From assembly GCF_004834005.1 (NCBI RefSeq), contig NZ_STFF01000003.1:620001-684000 (forward strand): 64,000 nucleotides of DNA, in the 5' to 3' direction. The notes beneath the pieces were generated by a model. The model searched no databases and was not told where the DNA came from. It saw only the letters and a program-made list of their open reading frames with translations. Origin of the DNA: Niastella caeni (GTDB lineage Bacteria > Bacteroidota > Bacteroidia > Chitinophagales > Chitinophagaceae). A program made the translations under genes and the position numbers. Positions 33,334-42,803 of this stretch are shown here, piece after piece; position 1 is the stretch's first letter, and every line of letters begins with the position of its first letter.

Positions 33334-34836
33334 ATGCTTTTTCAATCAACCATACCAACAATTCCATTTAAACATTGGCTATATAAAGACAGAGAGAACC
33401 AAAGATTTTTTTGGTTTGCCCTAGTGACAATAGCTGCATCGTTTATTTGGTTAAAAATTATCTACCCTTTTCCCAACTTTATGCCGCCGGACTCTTACAA
33501 CTATTTGGAGTCTGCATATAACAACGAGCTTATAGGTATCTGGCCGATCGGTTATTCAAAATTCTTACAATTGGTTGGACTTTTTAGTCATTCACATGTA
33601 GTATTAGTTATAGTTCAATTTATTATTCTACAAGCCAGTTTATTATACTTATTATTTACCATTAGATATATTTTATCCCCTGGCAAATGGCTGTTTAGAA
33701 TAATATTCACAGGAAGCATTCTCAACCCCTTGCTACCACATATAGCCAATTTTGTTTCCAGTGATTGTTTGTTTACGGCGCTGAGTATTATCTGGTGTAC
33801 GCAATTATTGTGGATCATTTATCGCCCAAGCCGAGACTTATTACTTACACATGCGGTTGTTTTATTATTTGCTTTCATGGTGCGCTATAATGCGCTTTAT
33901 TATCCGTTTATAAGTACATCCATTATTATTTTTAACCGGATGAGCAAGACTCATAAAATGATAGGTATTGTGTCAATCGCTATGTTATTACTAGCTTTTA
34001 TTGGTCGAACACAATTCGAATACAACAAAAAAACCGGTGTTGTACAATATACAGCCTTCGGCGGTTGGCAAATAGCAGCCAATGCACTATATGGTTATGC
34101 ATTCTCAAACCCCGATCCCGTAGAGGATGTACCTGGCAAGTTCAGGCCTTTACACAGCTTGGTGAATCGACATATGGACTCGCTCGCAAAGGTAAAACTG
34201 CGTCCCGACCGTGAAATAGGAATTTATTATCTCTGGGATTTTAAATCCCCATTACGAATTTATATGGAACAGTCAGTGACGGATGACACCGTCAGTTTTT
34301 TTCTTAAAAAATGGGCATCGAAGGCTCCATTGTATGCCAGCTATGGTAAGTATCTTGTACTGCGCCATCCACAAGAATTTACGATATACTACTTATGGCC
34401 TAATCTGAAACGGTATTATTCACCACCAAGTTATTTTATGGGTATATACAATATGGGATTTACGACCGTTGACCCAATCGCAGTAAGATGGTTTCAATTG
34501 AAAAGCAACAGGCTATATACACGTAACGTGACCATGCAAATTTCCATAGCAGATATCTTTTCAGTAATCATTCCTATAATCAACCTAGTTTTTGTGACAG
34601 GATTTCTATCGTTTGTTGGTTTAGCTGGTTTCAAAAAATGCACTAAGACTACAAAACGAATTATTTGGTGTGTAATTGCTATCTGGGTTATCAATACGAT
34701 ATTCAGCGTTTTATCCGCACCAATTGAATTACGGTATCAGTTATTTCCATTAATCATCAGCTTAATTTGGGCTAAACTATTCGTGGCGAATATAATCCGG
34801 ATTATTTGGACAACCGAAAAAAAACATTCAAAATAA
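33334..34836 (+). CDS. Multi-membrane protein (GT-C-like), paralogue 2
   Basis: 500 residues, starting MLFQSTIPTIPFKHWLYKDR. It mirrors paralogue 1: FPNFMPPDSYNYLESAYNNE, FVSSDCLFTALSI, MVRYNALYYPF, RHPQEFTIYYLWPN. Helices lie at similar intervals. The gene starts 61 bp downstream of paralogue 1. Composition is AT-rich. A divergent duplicate with a different acceptor or donor is plausible. Confidence 0.6.
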   Translation: MLFQSTIPTIPFKHWLYKDRENQRFFWFALVTIAASFIWLKIIYPFPNFMPPDSYNYLESAYNNELIGIWPIGYSKFLQLVGLFSHSHVVLVIVQFIILQASLLYLLFTIRYILSPGKWLFRIIFTGSILNPLLPHIANFVSSDCLFTALSIIWCTQLLWIIYRPSRDLLLTHAVVLLFAFMVRYNALYYPFISTSIIIFNRMSKTHKMIGIVSIAMLLLAFIGRTQFEYNKKTGVVQYTAFGGWQIAANALYGYAFSNPDPVEDVPGKFRPLHSLVNRHMDSLAKVKLRPDREIGIYYLWDFKSPLRIYMEQSVTDDTVSFFLKKWASKAPLYASYGKYLVLRHPQEFTIYYLWPNLKRYYSPPSYFMGIYNMGFTTVDPIAVRWFQLKSNRLYTRNVTMQISIADIFSVIIPIINLVFVTGFLSFVGLAGFKKCTKTTKRIIWCVIAIWVINTIFSVLSAPIELRYQLFPLIISLIWAKLFVANIIRIIWTTEKKHSK

Positions 34837-34913
34837 TCAACAACTTACACCTGCAATTATAGAGGTTGCGTGGCCAGAATAATAATATTTATTTGTACAA
34901 AACATTATAAAAC

Positions 34914-35408
34914 ATGAAAATCTCAATTTTAATTTTTGGTTTATTTTGTCTTTGCGCTTGTTTTGGCAAAAGACCTACTTTGGATACTGGACATGAAGGA
35001 AAACCAATTCCATCTCTGAAGTTGCTGATGCTTGATAGTACTACAATGATAGATACTAAAACCTGGAGAAGCGGTAAACCTATTGTATTGATTGACATCA
35101 GTCCATACTGCCCATTTTGCCGGGCTATGACGCAAAAAATAATTGATGAAAACAAGTATTTAAGCGATATACAATTTATCATGCTTTCATCCTTTCCACT
35201 AAACGACCTTAAAAATTATAACACTGAGTACAAGTTAGAAGGTTATTCAAACATAACCGTAGCTCGAGATTACGACGCAAGCTTTGCTCATTACTTTGGT
35301 TCTCCAGGTGTACCATGTTTAGCAATTTACAGTAAGGACAGATTGCTGAAGCAGGTTTTAATTGGGAAAGTAAATGCAAGTCTCATAAAAGACATTGCCT
35401 TAGAATAA
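34914..35408 (+). CDS. Thioredoxin-like lipoprotein
   Basis: 164 residues. The N-terminus MKISILIFGLFCLCACFGKR is a lipoprotein signal, with C16 (or C14) as the likely lipid-attached residue. The thioredoxin fold follows, with DISPYCPFCRAMTQKI (C66-P-F-C69) as the redox site and the cis-Pro loop GVPCLAIY (P134). The CPFC centre suggests an oxidant/reductant rather than a plain reductase, with an extra Cys at 135. It is between the GT-C-like pair and the small four-Cys exported protein. Probable partner: MauE as electron carrier, the small protein as substrate. Confidence 0.75.
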   Translation: MKISILIFGLFCLCACFGKRPTLDTGHEGKPIPSLKLLMLDSTTMIDTKTWRSGKPIVLIDISPYCPFCRAMTQKIIDENKYLSDIQFIMLSSFPLNDLKNYNTEYKLEGYSNITVARDYDASFAHYFGSPGVPCLAIYSKDRLLKQVLIGKVNASLIKDIALE

Positions 35409-35609
35409 CTTTTTGCATGCAAACTGCCCGGCCGGCAGTGTACGTTCCAATTTGTTAGTGCTGGAAGTTGCAACACGGTATATAACAAATATAACAAACG
35501 TACATCTCATTTAAAATGCAAACGCTGGACAAGCCGAAAACCAGTAAAAAAAGTAGGCGACTAATCAATAACTAAAGTTTAGCTTTTTAAATCAAAAAGC
35601 GTTTTTATT

Positions 35610-35912
35610 ATGAAAAGAGCAAAAATTATGCTGATTGCTATAGCTGTAGTGGCTACTGTAGGTGGAGTTTTAGCTTTTAAGGCGCAAAGGTTTGCAGAAA
35701 AGAATGTATTCTGTAGAACACAACTAGCAAATGGAAACTTCACTTGCACCAGCACAAGTTTCAAAACAACAGACCCTGCAATATTTCCTTATGTTACAAC
35801 CCCTTGCTCAACATGGCATGGAGCTATAGGTGAATTGACTTCTAGTTATTATACCTCAACCACCTGTCCACCATCTTTCAGAGCTAGTGTAACAGACACT
35901 AATATTGATTAA
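35610..35912 (+). CDS. Small exported four-cysteine protein (DUF6520-like)
   Basis: 100 residues. A Sec-type N-terminus (MKRAKIMLIAIAVVATVGG then VLAFKAQRF) gives cleavage near 22-25. The mature part has four Cys (C35, C46, C66, C86), many Thr/Ser, and no known catalytic motif. Layout and leader resemble small exported proteins annotated DUF6520 in Bacteroidota; identity is from memory of the style and uncertain. Two disulfides could be made by the MauE/thioredoxin proteins of the same operon. A terminator follows at 35943. Confidence 0.7.
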   Translation: MKRAKIMLIAIAVVATVGGVLAFKAQRFAEKNVFCRTQLANGNFTCTSTSFKTTDPAIFPYVTTPCSTWHGAIGELTSSYYTSTTCPPSFRASVTDTNID

Positions 35913-35942
35913 CTTGAACAGGAAATTGTCATTCTAAAGATT

Positions 35943-35975
35943 CTACGCCAATCTTCCGGTTGGCGTAGTTCTTTT
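35943..35975 (+). terminator. Rho-independent terminator
   Basis: A perfect 9-bp stem (CTACGCCAA with TTGGCGTAG) around an 8-base loop, followed by TTCTTTTC. It closes the MauE operon 30 bp after the last stop. Confidence 0.8.
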
Positions 35976-35983
35976 CAGGCCCT

Positions 35984-36308
35984 ATAAAACACCTTCTCTT
36001 GGCTGGTACATAATGCAGTTTTACTGATGGGGGTTCAGCGAATTCTATATTGCCAAGCCATTCAGAGAGTTTAACAGTCCAGTTGCCTGTTTTATGGGTG
36101 GAAGGGATAGTTATCCCTTTTATTTTTAAAAAAGCCTTGATCGTATTTTTAACAGAGACGATTTCCTTTACTTTATAATCCTGCTGTGGGTTTTCTCATC
36201 ATCCGGTCAGCCTTCAGCGATCCGTCCGGAACATATATAGCGTTTAAATACCCTTTCTACGGCCCTGCTAATTTACGACGATCCACACGATCTGTTTTAC
36301 GCTTATAC
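35984..36308 (-). mobile_element. IS110-family transposase remnant
   Basis: On the minus strand the text KTDRVDRRKLAGP is followed by an in-frame stop, KGYLNAIYVPDGSLKADRMM, a frameshift, and VKNTIKAFLKIKGITIP then WTVKLSEWLGNIEF. This is the conserved core of IS110 DEDD transposases (KTDxxDxxKLA ... YVP ... R.K..IK..L...GI..P). Stops and a frameshift show that it is dead. Both ends of the element are missing. Confidence 0.65.
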
Positions 36309-36330
36309 ACTTATTGTAGATTCGTGCCCA

Positions 36331-36382
36331 TGTTGACCTACCGTCCTGTTTATGTTGACCCACTATTCTTGCATGTTGACCC
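36331..36382 (+). repeat. IS21-type terminal repeats (TGTTGACC x3)
   Basis: TGTTGACC occurs at 36331, 36353 and 36374, spaced 22 and 21 bp, followed about 90 bp later by the start of an istA-like reading frame. Arrays of short repeats at the ends are the rule for IS21-family elements, where they bind the transposase. Confidence 0.6.
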
Positions 36383-36467
36383 ATGGTATTGCTGCGCTTC
36401 TTGGTAACTAAGAACAAGAGTTCCTGATTTTTTGATGTCTTTTTGTTCCTTAAAAAATTTAAGGAGC

Positions 36468-36640
36468 ATGGCACAAATACCGATAGTAATAGTAATGGAA
36501 CAGTTAATAAGATCCTACAACTTCAAAAAGATGGCATTGGTAGCCGGGCGATCTCCCGGCGCATTGGTTATTGGTTAATCGCAACAGCGTTCGTAATATC
36601 TTTCCGTGCATATTTCGGACCATCCTACACTCATCCGTGT
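36468..36640 (+). pseudogene. istA N-terminal remnant (IS21 family)
   Basis: After AAGGAG, the ATG at 36468 begins MAQIPI. A frameshift leads to VNKILQLQKDGIGSRAISRR, and a second to VNRNSVRNIF. Together this is the N-terminal HTH region of IstA (KILQL..xG.S.RxIA...GxSRNTV). The rest of istA and istB are missing, so the element is truncated next to the S9 peptidase gene. Confidence 0.6.
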
Positions 36641-36688
36641 CAGATCTTTTTCTCATCTTGTTGTATATTCTTCACTTTACATTCGCCT

Positions 36689-39364
36689 TCATTTATCCAA
36701 GTTTACAGATGTTGAATTTATGGGTTCATATTCAAATCCTGTTGCTATCCCTTTTAAAGTAGCTGGCATACCATTTATCATCCACTTGGGAGCAGGTTTT
36801 CCCTTTAAATAATGATCAAAAAACTGCATCAGTCGGATAGTGTAATCATTAGCTTCCTTTCCCCCTAATTGATGCCCACCATCATCATATTGCAGCATCC
36901 AAACCTTTTTTCCTAATCTGCGTAATGCAGTATACCATTCGATTCCCTGCTCAAATGGCACAGCGCCATCATTTTTACAATGCATTATCAGTATTGGCGT
37001 ATTTACCTTATCTGCATAAAAAATTGGAGAATTACTTACATATAAATCAGGTTTTTGCCATAAGGTAGCGCCAATGCGATATTGGCCATATTCATATTTA
37101 AAGGCAGTACTATTACCATCCTTTACGATTGAACCATACCCGCTTACAAAATCTACCACTCCGGCAGCCTCCGCAGCTGCTGCAAAGAGATTAGTTTTGG
37201 TAACCAGCACATTTACTCCATATGCTCCAAAACTATGTCCTTGCATTCCCATTCTTGCGCTATCTACAAATGGCAAGTTACTTAAATACTGAGCCGCAGA
37301 TACCACCGCATTATATACGCTCACAGCTGGTTCAGTCAAAGTATAATGAATATCAGGTACAAATATTAAATACCCATTGCTCACAAAATGTGGAATATTA
37401 ATGTGGTGTCCCGTTGCTTCGGGTATTAAGTATTGATGTAACTCATCGGATTTCTCTTCATAAAAATGAAAGATTACCGGGTATTTCCTGCTTGGATCGA
37501 AATTTTCAGGCTTGTATAAAATACCCTGCATTTTTTTTCCATCAAGTGTTTTCCATTCGTGTAATTCAGTAGTAAGCCAATTGTAATTACTTTGTGGTTG
37601 CAGGCTGCTTAATCTTAAAAAAGATTTGAAATCTTTGGTAATAAATAAATTAGGTGACTCAGATTCACTCCTTCTTTGTATTATCCAGGTTTTGGCTGCT
37701 TTAGCTTTTATAGGAGATTGTCCTCCTACACTTTGCCAACAGTATAAATAAGGACCCATCGTTAAAAGCTCTGGATTTGCAGGTTTAGCCAAATTTAATG
37801 AGTAAAATCCATTGGTTTTATCTGATGGTCGAAAAGCAACTAATATAACCTGTTGTTCTGTTATTAATCCAAATGGGTATATAATTCGAAACATAATACC
37901 GTTCGCTCGACCATATCCATTCGTTAAGCAAATCGGAGAATTCGTTCCGGTAGGATCCAGTAGCCATAGATCGTATTCATCATTAATAATAACTCCTTTT
38001 CCCGGTAACCAGGATCTAGGCAGTAGGCTATAAGGCTTCGGCAATCCTGCCCTCGCATGCGGTACGTCACTTATGGGGAAAGGAATGTTTTGAGCGATAT
38101 TGACAGTTTTGCCGACGCCAACGGAATAGCTAAAATACGCTTGCTTTTGAGGATCATAATACAATACATATTTTCCATCTGGTGAAAACCCATTTAAATC
38201 ACTAAATACCATACTATCTTTTATCAATCGTCTAGTCCCATCCCTGGTATTTACCAGATAAAGTGGAACACGGCAGGAAGAGCGCCAATTATTTTCTTCA
38301 AAATAGCAAGGATTTGTAGTTAGCAGGGAATAGTCATTAGTTTCTCCTCTGTTCTCATACAATTGTTCATTTCGACCTTGTATTATAATTGCCTCGTTCT
38401 TCTCTAAGTTGATCACTCCCTTATACGTCACCGGGGAATTTATCTCATCTAATTGTTTAGCTTGTAACTTATCATCGGTATAACTCCAAATATCCACCAT
38501 AACCCCAGATCGCTGCCGCGATTTATCTACGGCCTTCGCCTCAAAAAAAATCCGACTTCCATCAGGACTAAATTTTGCATCTGAGATTATACACCCTGCC
38601 GGTAAACTAGGAGTTCGTGAGTTCAGTTTTTCGGCAGCCTGTTCCATTCCAACTTTGTAATACCATAGACATTTGCTTGGCTGCGCATTTGTGTCTTGCT
38701 TCAGCGTTAGAAAAACAACCTGCTTGCCTTCTGAGTCAATGGTGAAATTTCCTACCTGTCCTTGTACTTCTTTATTGAATATAATCCATGATTCCCATTT
38801 TTCTGTATTTATCCATTCAATAACTTTTCTTTGACTCAATTGATCCGTTCGTTCTATTACTAACGATTTGCCATTTTTACTAAACCCAAAATCAATAACA
38901 TCAGGAAAAACCTTATCCGTTCCGTTTGTTAAATCACGCAACAGTAAGTGATTACCTCCATTACCTCTCCTCTTCATTGCAATCCATTGCCGTCTTCCTA
39001 AACCTACAACTTCGTATTTTTGTACATGTGAGTAATATTTTGTTCTTTCCGTGCCTAGTTCCAATAAGCAAAGACTGTCTGTATTAAAATTACATAACAG
39101 CCATCGGCTATCTTCTGTAAAACGCGGGTATAAAGCTCCTACAATTTCCTTCTTCCATTTACCATCAGATGCGTGTATTACCAATGTATAGCCATCGCTC
39201 GGGATTTTGTCAACTATGTAGACCACATACTTTCCATTGGCACTTATCGCAGGACTATTTAAAGTAGGCCATCGATCAAATACAGTACTGTCTATGATTT
39301 TTTTCTGTGCAGTAATAGATAGGGGAAACGCTATACAAAAAAATAGGAATAAAAATAATTTCAT
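36689..39364 (-). CDS. S9-family prolyl-oligopeptidase-like exported peptidase
   Basis: 891 residues. A signal peptide (MKLFLFLFFCIAFPLSITAQ) is followed by a beta-propeller region (~residues 25-600; DSTVFDRWPTLNSPAISANG is a typical first blade) and an alpha/beta hydrolase domain (~610-870). The nucleophile lies in MQGHSFGAYGVN (GxSxG), the Asp in HCKNDGAVPFEQGI and the His in YDDGGHQLGGKE. The family cleaves dipeptides or oligopeptides, often after Pro. As last gene downstream of the SusC/SusD locus on the same strand, it probably degrades imported peptides in the periplasm. Confidence 0.85.
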   Translation of the reverse strand: MKLFLFLFFCIAFPLSITAQKKIIDSTVFDRWPTLNSPAISANGKYVVYIVDKIPSDGYTLVIHASDGKWKKEIVGALYPRFTEDSRWLLCNFNTDSLCLLELGTERTKYYSHVQKYEVVGLGRRQWIAMKRRGNGGNHLLLRDLTNGTDKVFPDVIDFGFSKNGKSLVIERTDQLSQRKVIEWINTEKWESWIIFNKEVQGQVGNFTIDSEGKQVVFLTLKQDTNAQPSKCLWYYKVGMEQAAEKLNSRTPSLPAGCIISDAKFSPDGSRIFFEAKAVDKSRQRSGVMVDIWSYTDDKLQAKQLDEINSPVTYKGVINLEKNEAIIIQGRNEQLYENRGETNDYSLLTTNPCYFEENNWRSSCRVPLYLVNTRDGTRRLIKDSMVFSDLNGFSPDGKYVLYYDPQKQAYFSYSVGVGKTVNIAQNIPFPISDVPHARAGLPKPYSLLPRSWLPGKGVIINDEYDLWLLDPTGTNSPICLTNGYGRANGIMFRIIYPFGLITEQQVILVAFRPSDKTNGFYSLNLAKPANPELLTMGPYLYCWQSVGGQSPIKAKAAKTWIIQRRSESESPNLFITKDFKSFLRLSSLQPQSNYNWLTTELHEWKTLDGKKMQGILYKPENFDPSRKYPVIFHFYEEKSDELHQYLIPEATGHHINIPHFVSNGYLIFVPDIHYTLTEPAVSVYNAVVSAAQYLSNLPFVDSARMGMQGHSFGAYGVNVLVTKTNLFAAAAEAAGVVDFVSGYGSIVKDGNSTAFKYEYGQYRIGATLWQKPDLYVSNSPIFYADKVNTPILIMHCKNDGAVPFEQGIEWYTALRRLGKKVWMLQYDDGGHQLGGKEANDYTIRLMQFFDHYLKGKPAPKWMINGMPATLKGIATGFEYEPINSTSVNLDK

Positions 39365-39420
39365 GTTTTAAGCGAATAAAATATTAACGAGTAACTAAAC
39401 TATAAGTTACACAATTTTCA

Positions 39421-40956
39421 CTAATTCACGACATCAAAACCAACTGGCCAAATAGGAAGCCCTTTTTTCATCTTCGAAAGATTATTTGCAATTTCATTGT
39501 TATTAGGGTCTATTTTTGCTGCTTTCTGTTCCAACTTAAGACTTTCTTTAATGTGTCCTGCTTTATATAACAATATTGCATATGTGTCTAAGCCTGAAGC
39601 ATCCGTTCTCATTTCTTTTGGATTTTTACTATAATATCTTTTCATCCATGCGGCGGCTTTTCTAAGCTCCGTCTTACTTATACTATATCGAAAAACTTCC
39701 ATGCAATAATTATTCAATACCAGGCCATGTAATTCCCATCCTGCAGTACGCTCCATTTCTGAAACCAAATATTTTGTATATTCCTTTTTATTACCTATAA
39801 GATTATACCAAATGATTTTAGGAGTGAATTGCAGCCAACTAGCATATTTAGTTCCATATTTAAAGGCAACTGTAGCGTTTAGCTTTTTCCAATCAGGGTC
39901 AGTTAACTTTATCCCCGCTGTATTATCTTTAATCGTTTTTACAGCTGGGTAATAGGTTGGTACTAAAAATTCTTCTTTTATAATTACATGGCTTAACGCA
40001 TCAACAGTCCAGTTCTTTTTGCCCATTATTTTATCAACCCGCTCAGCATTTTTAAATAACAGCACGAAACTTTTGTCAGTTGAATTACGCACGAATGCTT
40101 TTAAGCAATCTAAAGTGTCCCTATTAAATACTTGGTTATCTTTCATGTCGTTTAACCAATAATCGCTTGCTTTTCGAGACAATGAATCATTTTTGAGTAC
40201 ATTTAAAAGAAATCGAATAGCTCGCGGATTGGCTAACTGCGGAAGAGATAATTGTTTAATTTTAGGCATACATACCTGTTGAGCCCACCTTTTATCCTTT
40301 TCAGCAAAACCGAGTATAAATGGCAAGTTATCCTGATTTATGAGATCCTGCGCACTAAGGGATTTAAGATAAACAGTAGCAATTTCCTTACTAACGCTAT
40401 CTTCCCCGGCATACTTAGCACTAACTGCTAATTCTTTCAAATTCAGATTCTCATATTGCCCATTATTGAATCTTTTTATTAATGATGCATATCCCTTTTG
40501 TTCCAAAGCATCGTTAGCCATGGCTAACATTTTTTCTCCATTCATTCCGCCGCTTGCTCTATGTACTAATTCCCCCATAGGCGTCACAAATAAAAAAGTT
40601 GGATATGCTGTCACTTTGTATGTTGTAAGTATTTTCTCCGCATCTTGGTACCAATTTCTTGTATTACGATCATCTTTCTCAGTTCGATCAAATTGTACTT
40701 TGATTGAAATAAATTTCCCATTATATAGATCGCCTATCACTTTTAAAGGATAAATTTCCCGATCCATCATTTTGCATGGACCACACCACGTGGCATAACA
40801 ATCTAAAAAGATATATTTATTATCCCTTTTTGCTTTTTCCTTTACTTGCTCCCATGAAAGACCGGTTGCCCATTTGATGCCTTTTTCATCCTGCGCCTGT
40901 AATAACAAAGGCAAACATACCACTACTAAGCACAAATGCATTTTAATGTTGTTCAT
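39421..40956 (-). CDS. Thioredoxin-domain exported protein, 511 residues
   Basis: Signal peptide (MNNIKMHLCLVVVCLPLLLQ), then a thioredoxin fold with YIFLDCYATWCGPCKMMDRE (W57-C58-G-P-C61), KVIGDLYNGKFISIKVQFD and TAYPTFLFVTPMGELVHR (cis-Pro). A long helical C-terminal part (~190-500) with TPR-like text (HIKESLKLEQKAAKIDPNNN) completes the protein. Such fusions of a DsbD-gamma/TlpA-like domain with helical repeats occur beside SusC/D loci. It may keep cysteines reduced or act as a chaperone-like scaffold. It lies 56 bp upstream of the S9 peptidase. Confidence 0.75.
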   Translation of the reverse strand: MNNIKMHLCLVVVCLPLLLQAQDEKGIKWATGLSWEQVKEKAKRDNKYIFLDCYATWCGPCKMMDREIYPLKVIGDLYNGKFISIKVQFDRTEKDDRNTRNWYQDAEKILTTYKVTAYPTFLFVTPMGELVHRASGGMNGEKMLAMANDALEQKGYASLIKRFNNGQYENLNLKELAVSAKYAGEDSVSKEIATVYLKSLSAQDLINQDNLPFILGFAEKDKRWAQQVCMPKIKQLSLPQLANPRAIRFLLNVLKNDSLSRKASDYWLNDMKDNQVFNRDTLDCLKAFVRNSTDKSFVLLFKNAERVDKIMGKKNWTVDALSHVIIKEEFLVPTYYPAVKTIKDNTAGIKLTDPDWKKLNATVAFKYGTKYASWLQFTPKIIWYNLIGNKKEYTKYLVSEMERTAGWELHGLVLNNYCMEVFRYSISKTELRKAAAWMKRYYSKNPKEMRTDASGLDTYAILLYKAGHIKESLKLEQKAAKIDPNNNEIANNLSKMKKGLPIWPVGFDVVN

Positions 40957-41277
40957 ATTTTTGGCTTGTTTTTTTGTTTAATCAAGGTGACACTTTTTTA
41001 TGATTGTCTGTCGTTGATTCCTTCATAGATGATGTATCTCGGACATCATCTATGATCGCCTGGGAAGGTGACACTTTGAATTAAATGCTCCTGTTCACCT
41101 TTGCTTATCGATTGTTTTTCACAAATCGTTCCCAACCTGTCATCCTGAACTTTTCTAAGCATCGCCTTGAATGATTTTCTAGCATCTTGTGCTGTGGAAA
41201 ATTTGCTATTAATTCATAGCGTTCATTAATTCGTTTTATCAGAGTTCAAGACAAATGGCGACCATTCATCACCTACC
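40957..41277. other. Intergenic with hairpin framed by direct repeats
   Basis: 321 bp between susD and the thioredoxin gene. AAGGTGACACTTT occurs at 40984-40996 and 41065-41077. Between them lies a 13-bp perfect hairpin, TCATAGATGATGT/ACATCATCTATGA (41023-41055, 7-base loop). No T-tract follows. The rest contains nothing recognised. Confidence 0.5.
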
Positions 41278-42762
41278 TTAATATCCTGGATTGTTTGGAG
41301 CCAGGTTGGGATTTAGATTAATGTCGCCCTGCAACAAAGGATACAATTGCCAGTTAGTATTCCAGGTAAATCCAGGTCTTTTAACAGGGAGAACGGTGCC
41401 CATTACAGCGTCTATTTTTCCTGTTCTTTTCAAATCAAACCAACGATGGCCCCATTCAGTAAATAATTCAACTTGGCGTTCATGAAGAATTGCGTCAAGC
41501 AGAGCCGATTTACTAATAGCTGGATTTGTAACAGCAACTAAAGGGAGCGTTGCTCTTTGCCGTATTTTATCTAAGTCATCTATAGCGCCTGTCAAATTAT
41601 TTTGCTGGGCCCTGGCTTCTGCCCGAATCAAGTATTGCTCAGCTATCCTTAATACCATCAGATATTCAGAATTGTTAGGATTACTCTGAGCTTTATATTT
41701 TTTGGGGAAATAGAATGTGTCAGATCCACTGCTATAACCCCCAACCCATTCACCCCGACGTTTATCACCCGATTCAAATGCACCCAATAAAAAGCTACTT
41801 AAATATGTTGGGCGTAAAAAATTTGGTAACCCAGATAAAATAAAATGATAACCTTCTGTATTCCTGTCATTATTAACATATTGAATTTGCCAAATAGCTT
41901 CAGGATTGTTTTTGTTGAATGCTTTGGCTAAAGTGTTAAGACTATACAAACTATTGTTATTGATGACTAACGTCGCCTGAGTTTCTGCATTCGCCCAATC
42001 ACCAGTATATAAGTACGCTCTTGCTAAAATTGCTGCTGCCGCCCACTTAGTGGGACGAATTCTTTCCTCACTTCCATCCTTATAAAATGTCAGGGCATCA
42101 CTTTTCACATACTTGTCGCTTAGTAAATCCTGTGCTTGTTTCAGATCTTCAATTACGTGTTGTAACACCTGATTTTTAGCCGTTCTTGAAGCAACTGCAT
42201 TTTTTCGCCAATCGCTTGTCAGCGATAGTGGCACCTCTCCATAAAAATTAACCAAGTAAAAGTGAAAAAAACCACGCAAAAAATATGCTTCTCCCAACAA
42301 CTGATTTTTTACCGCATTGGTAAGAGCTTTTGATGCATTAAGACCTTCCAATGCAGAGTTCACTGTCAACAATTTTTGATAATAATCCTCCCAATAACTG
42401 GGTGAAAGTTGAATCTGTGCAGATAAATTATTTTGGTATAATTGCTGATTATTGCCAAAAAAAGTTCCGCTGGCAAGTGTTAGCTCATCAGCAGACAAAC
42501 CACTTCTTAATGAAATTCCGTTTGCACCTGTGTAAACACTACCACTTCCTATTAAACCATATATACCAGTCAAAACAGAAGCTGCGGTAGCATCATTTGT
42601 AAACACGTTCTGCCCTGTTAATGAAGTAATCGGCGCATGCACATCAACGAATTTCTTGCAAGAGGCAATTGACAGGGCAGCCACCATGAGTAAGATTGTT
42701 AATCCTTCAATTCTTCGATTGTGCATTAAGCGATATTTAGAGAAACTATATATTGACTTCAT
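41278..42762 (-). CDS. susD: SusD/RagB-family outer-membrane lipoprotein
   Basis: 494 residues from MKSIYSFSKYRLMHN at 42762. The lipobox LSIASC places the lipid-attached Cys near residue 36. SusD text follows: FVDVHAPITSLTGQNVFTND, LLGEAYFLRGFFHFYLVNFY (TPR-like AEARFLRA motif), and C-terminal WGHRWFDLKRTGKIDAVMG. It caps the SusC barrel and binds the ligand on the cell surface. The gene is 33 bp after susC on the same strand. With a peptidase and no glycosidase beside it, the ligand is more likely a peptide or glycopeptide than a polysaccharide. Confidence 0.92.
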   Translation of the reverse strand: MKSIYSFSKYRLMHNRRIEGLTILLMVAALSIASCKKFVDVHAPITSLTGQNVFTNDATAASVLTGIYGLIGSGSVYTGANGISLRSGLSADELTLASGTFFGNNQQLYQNNLSAQIQLSPSYWEDYYQKLLTVNSALEGLNASKALTNAVKNQLLGEAYFLRGFFHFYLVNFYGEVPLSLTSDWRKNAVASRTAKNQVLQHVIEDLKQAQDLLSDKYVKSDALTFYKDGSEERIRPTKWAAAAILARAYLYTGDWANAETQATLVINNNSLYSLNTLAKAFNKNNPEAIWQIQYVNNDRNTEGYHFILSGLPNFLRPTYLSSFLLGAFESGDKRRGEWVGGYSSGSDTFYFPKKYKAQSNPNNSEYLMVLRIAEQYLIRAEARAQQNNLTGAIDDLDKIRQRATLPLVAVTNPAISKSALLDAILHERQVELFTEWGHRWFDLKRTGKIDAVMGTVLPVKRPGFTWNTNWQLYPLLQGDINLNPNLAPNNPGY

Positions 42763-42803
42763 TTTTATCATATTTAGTTTTTAAATTGTCTTTGCTACCA
42801 TCA

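Noticed and set aside
41023-41055. Rho-independent terminator
   Set aside because: Strong stem but no T-run on either side.
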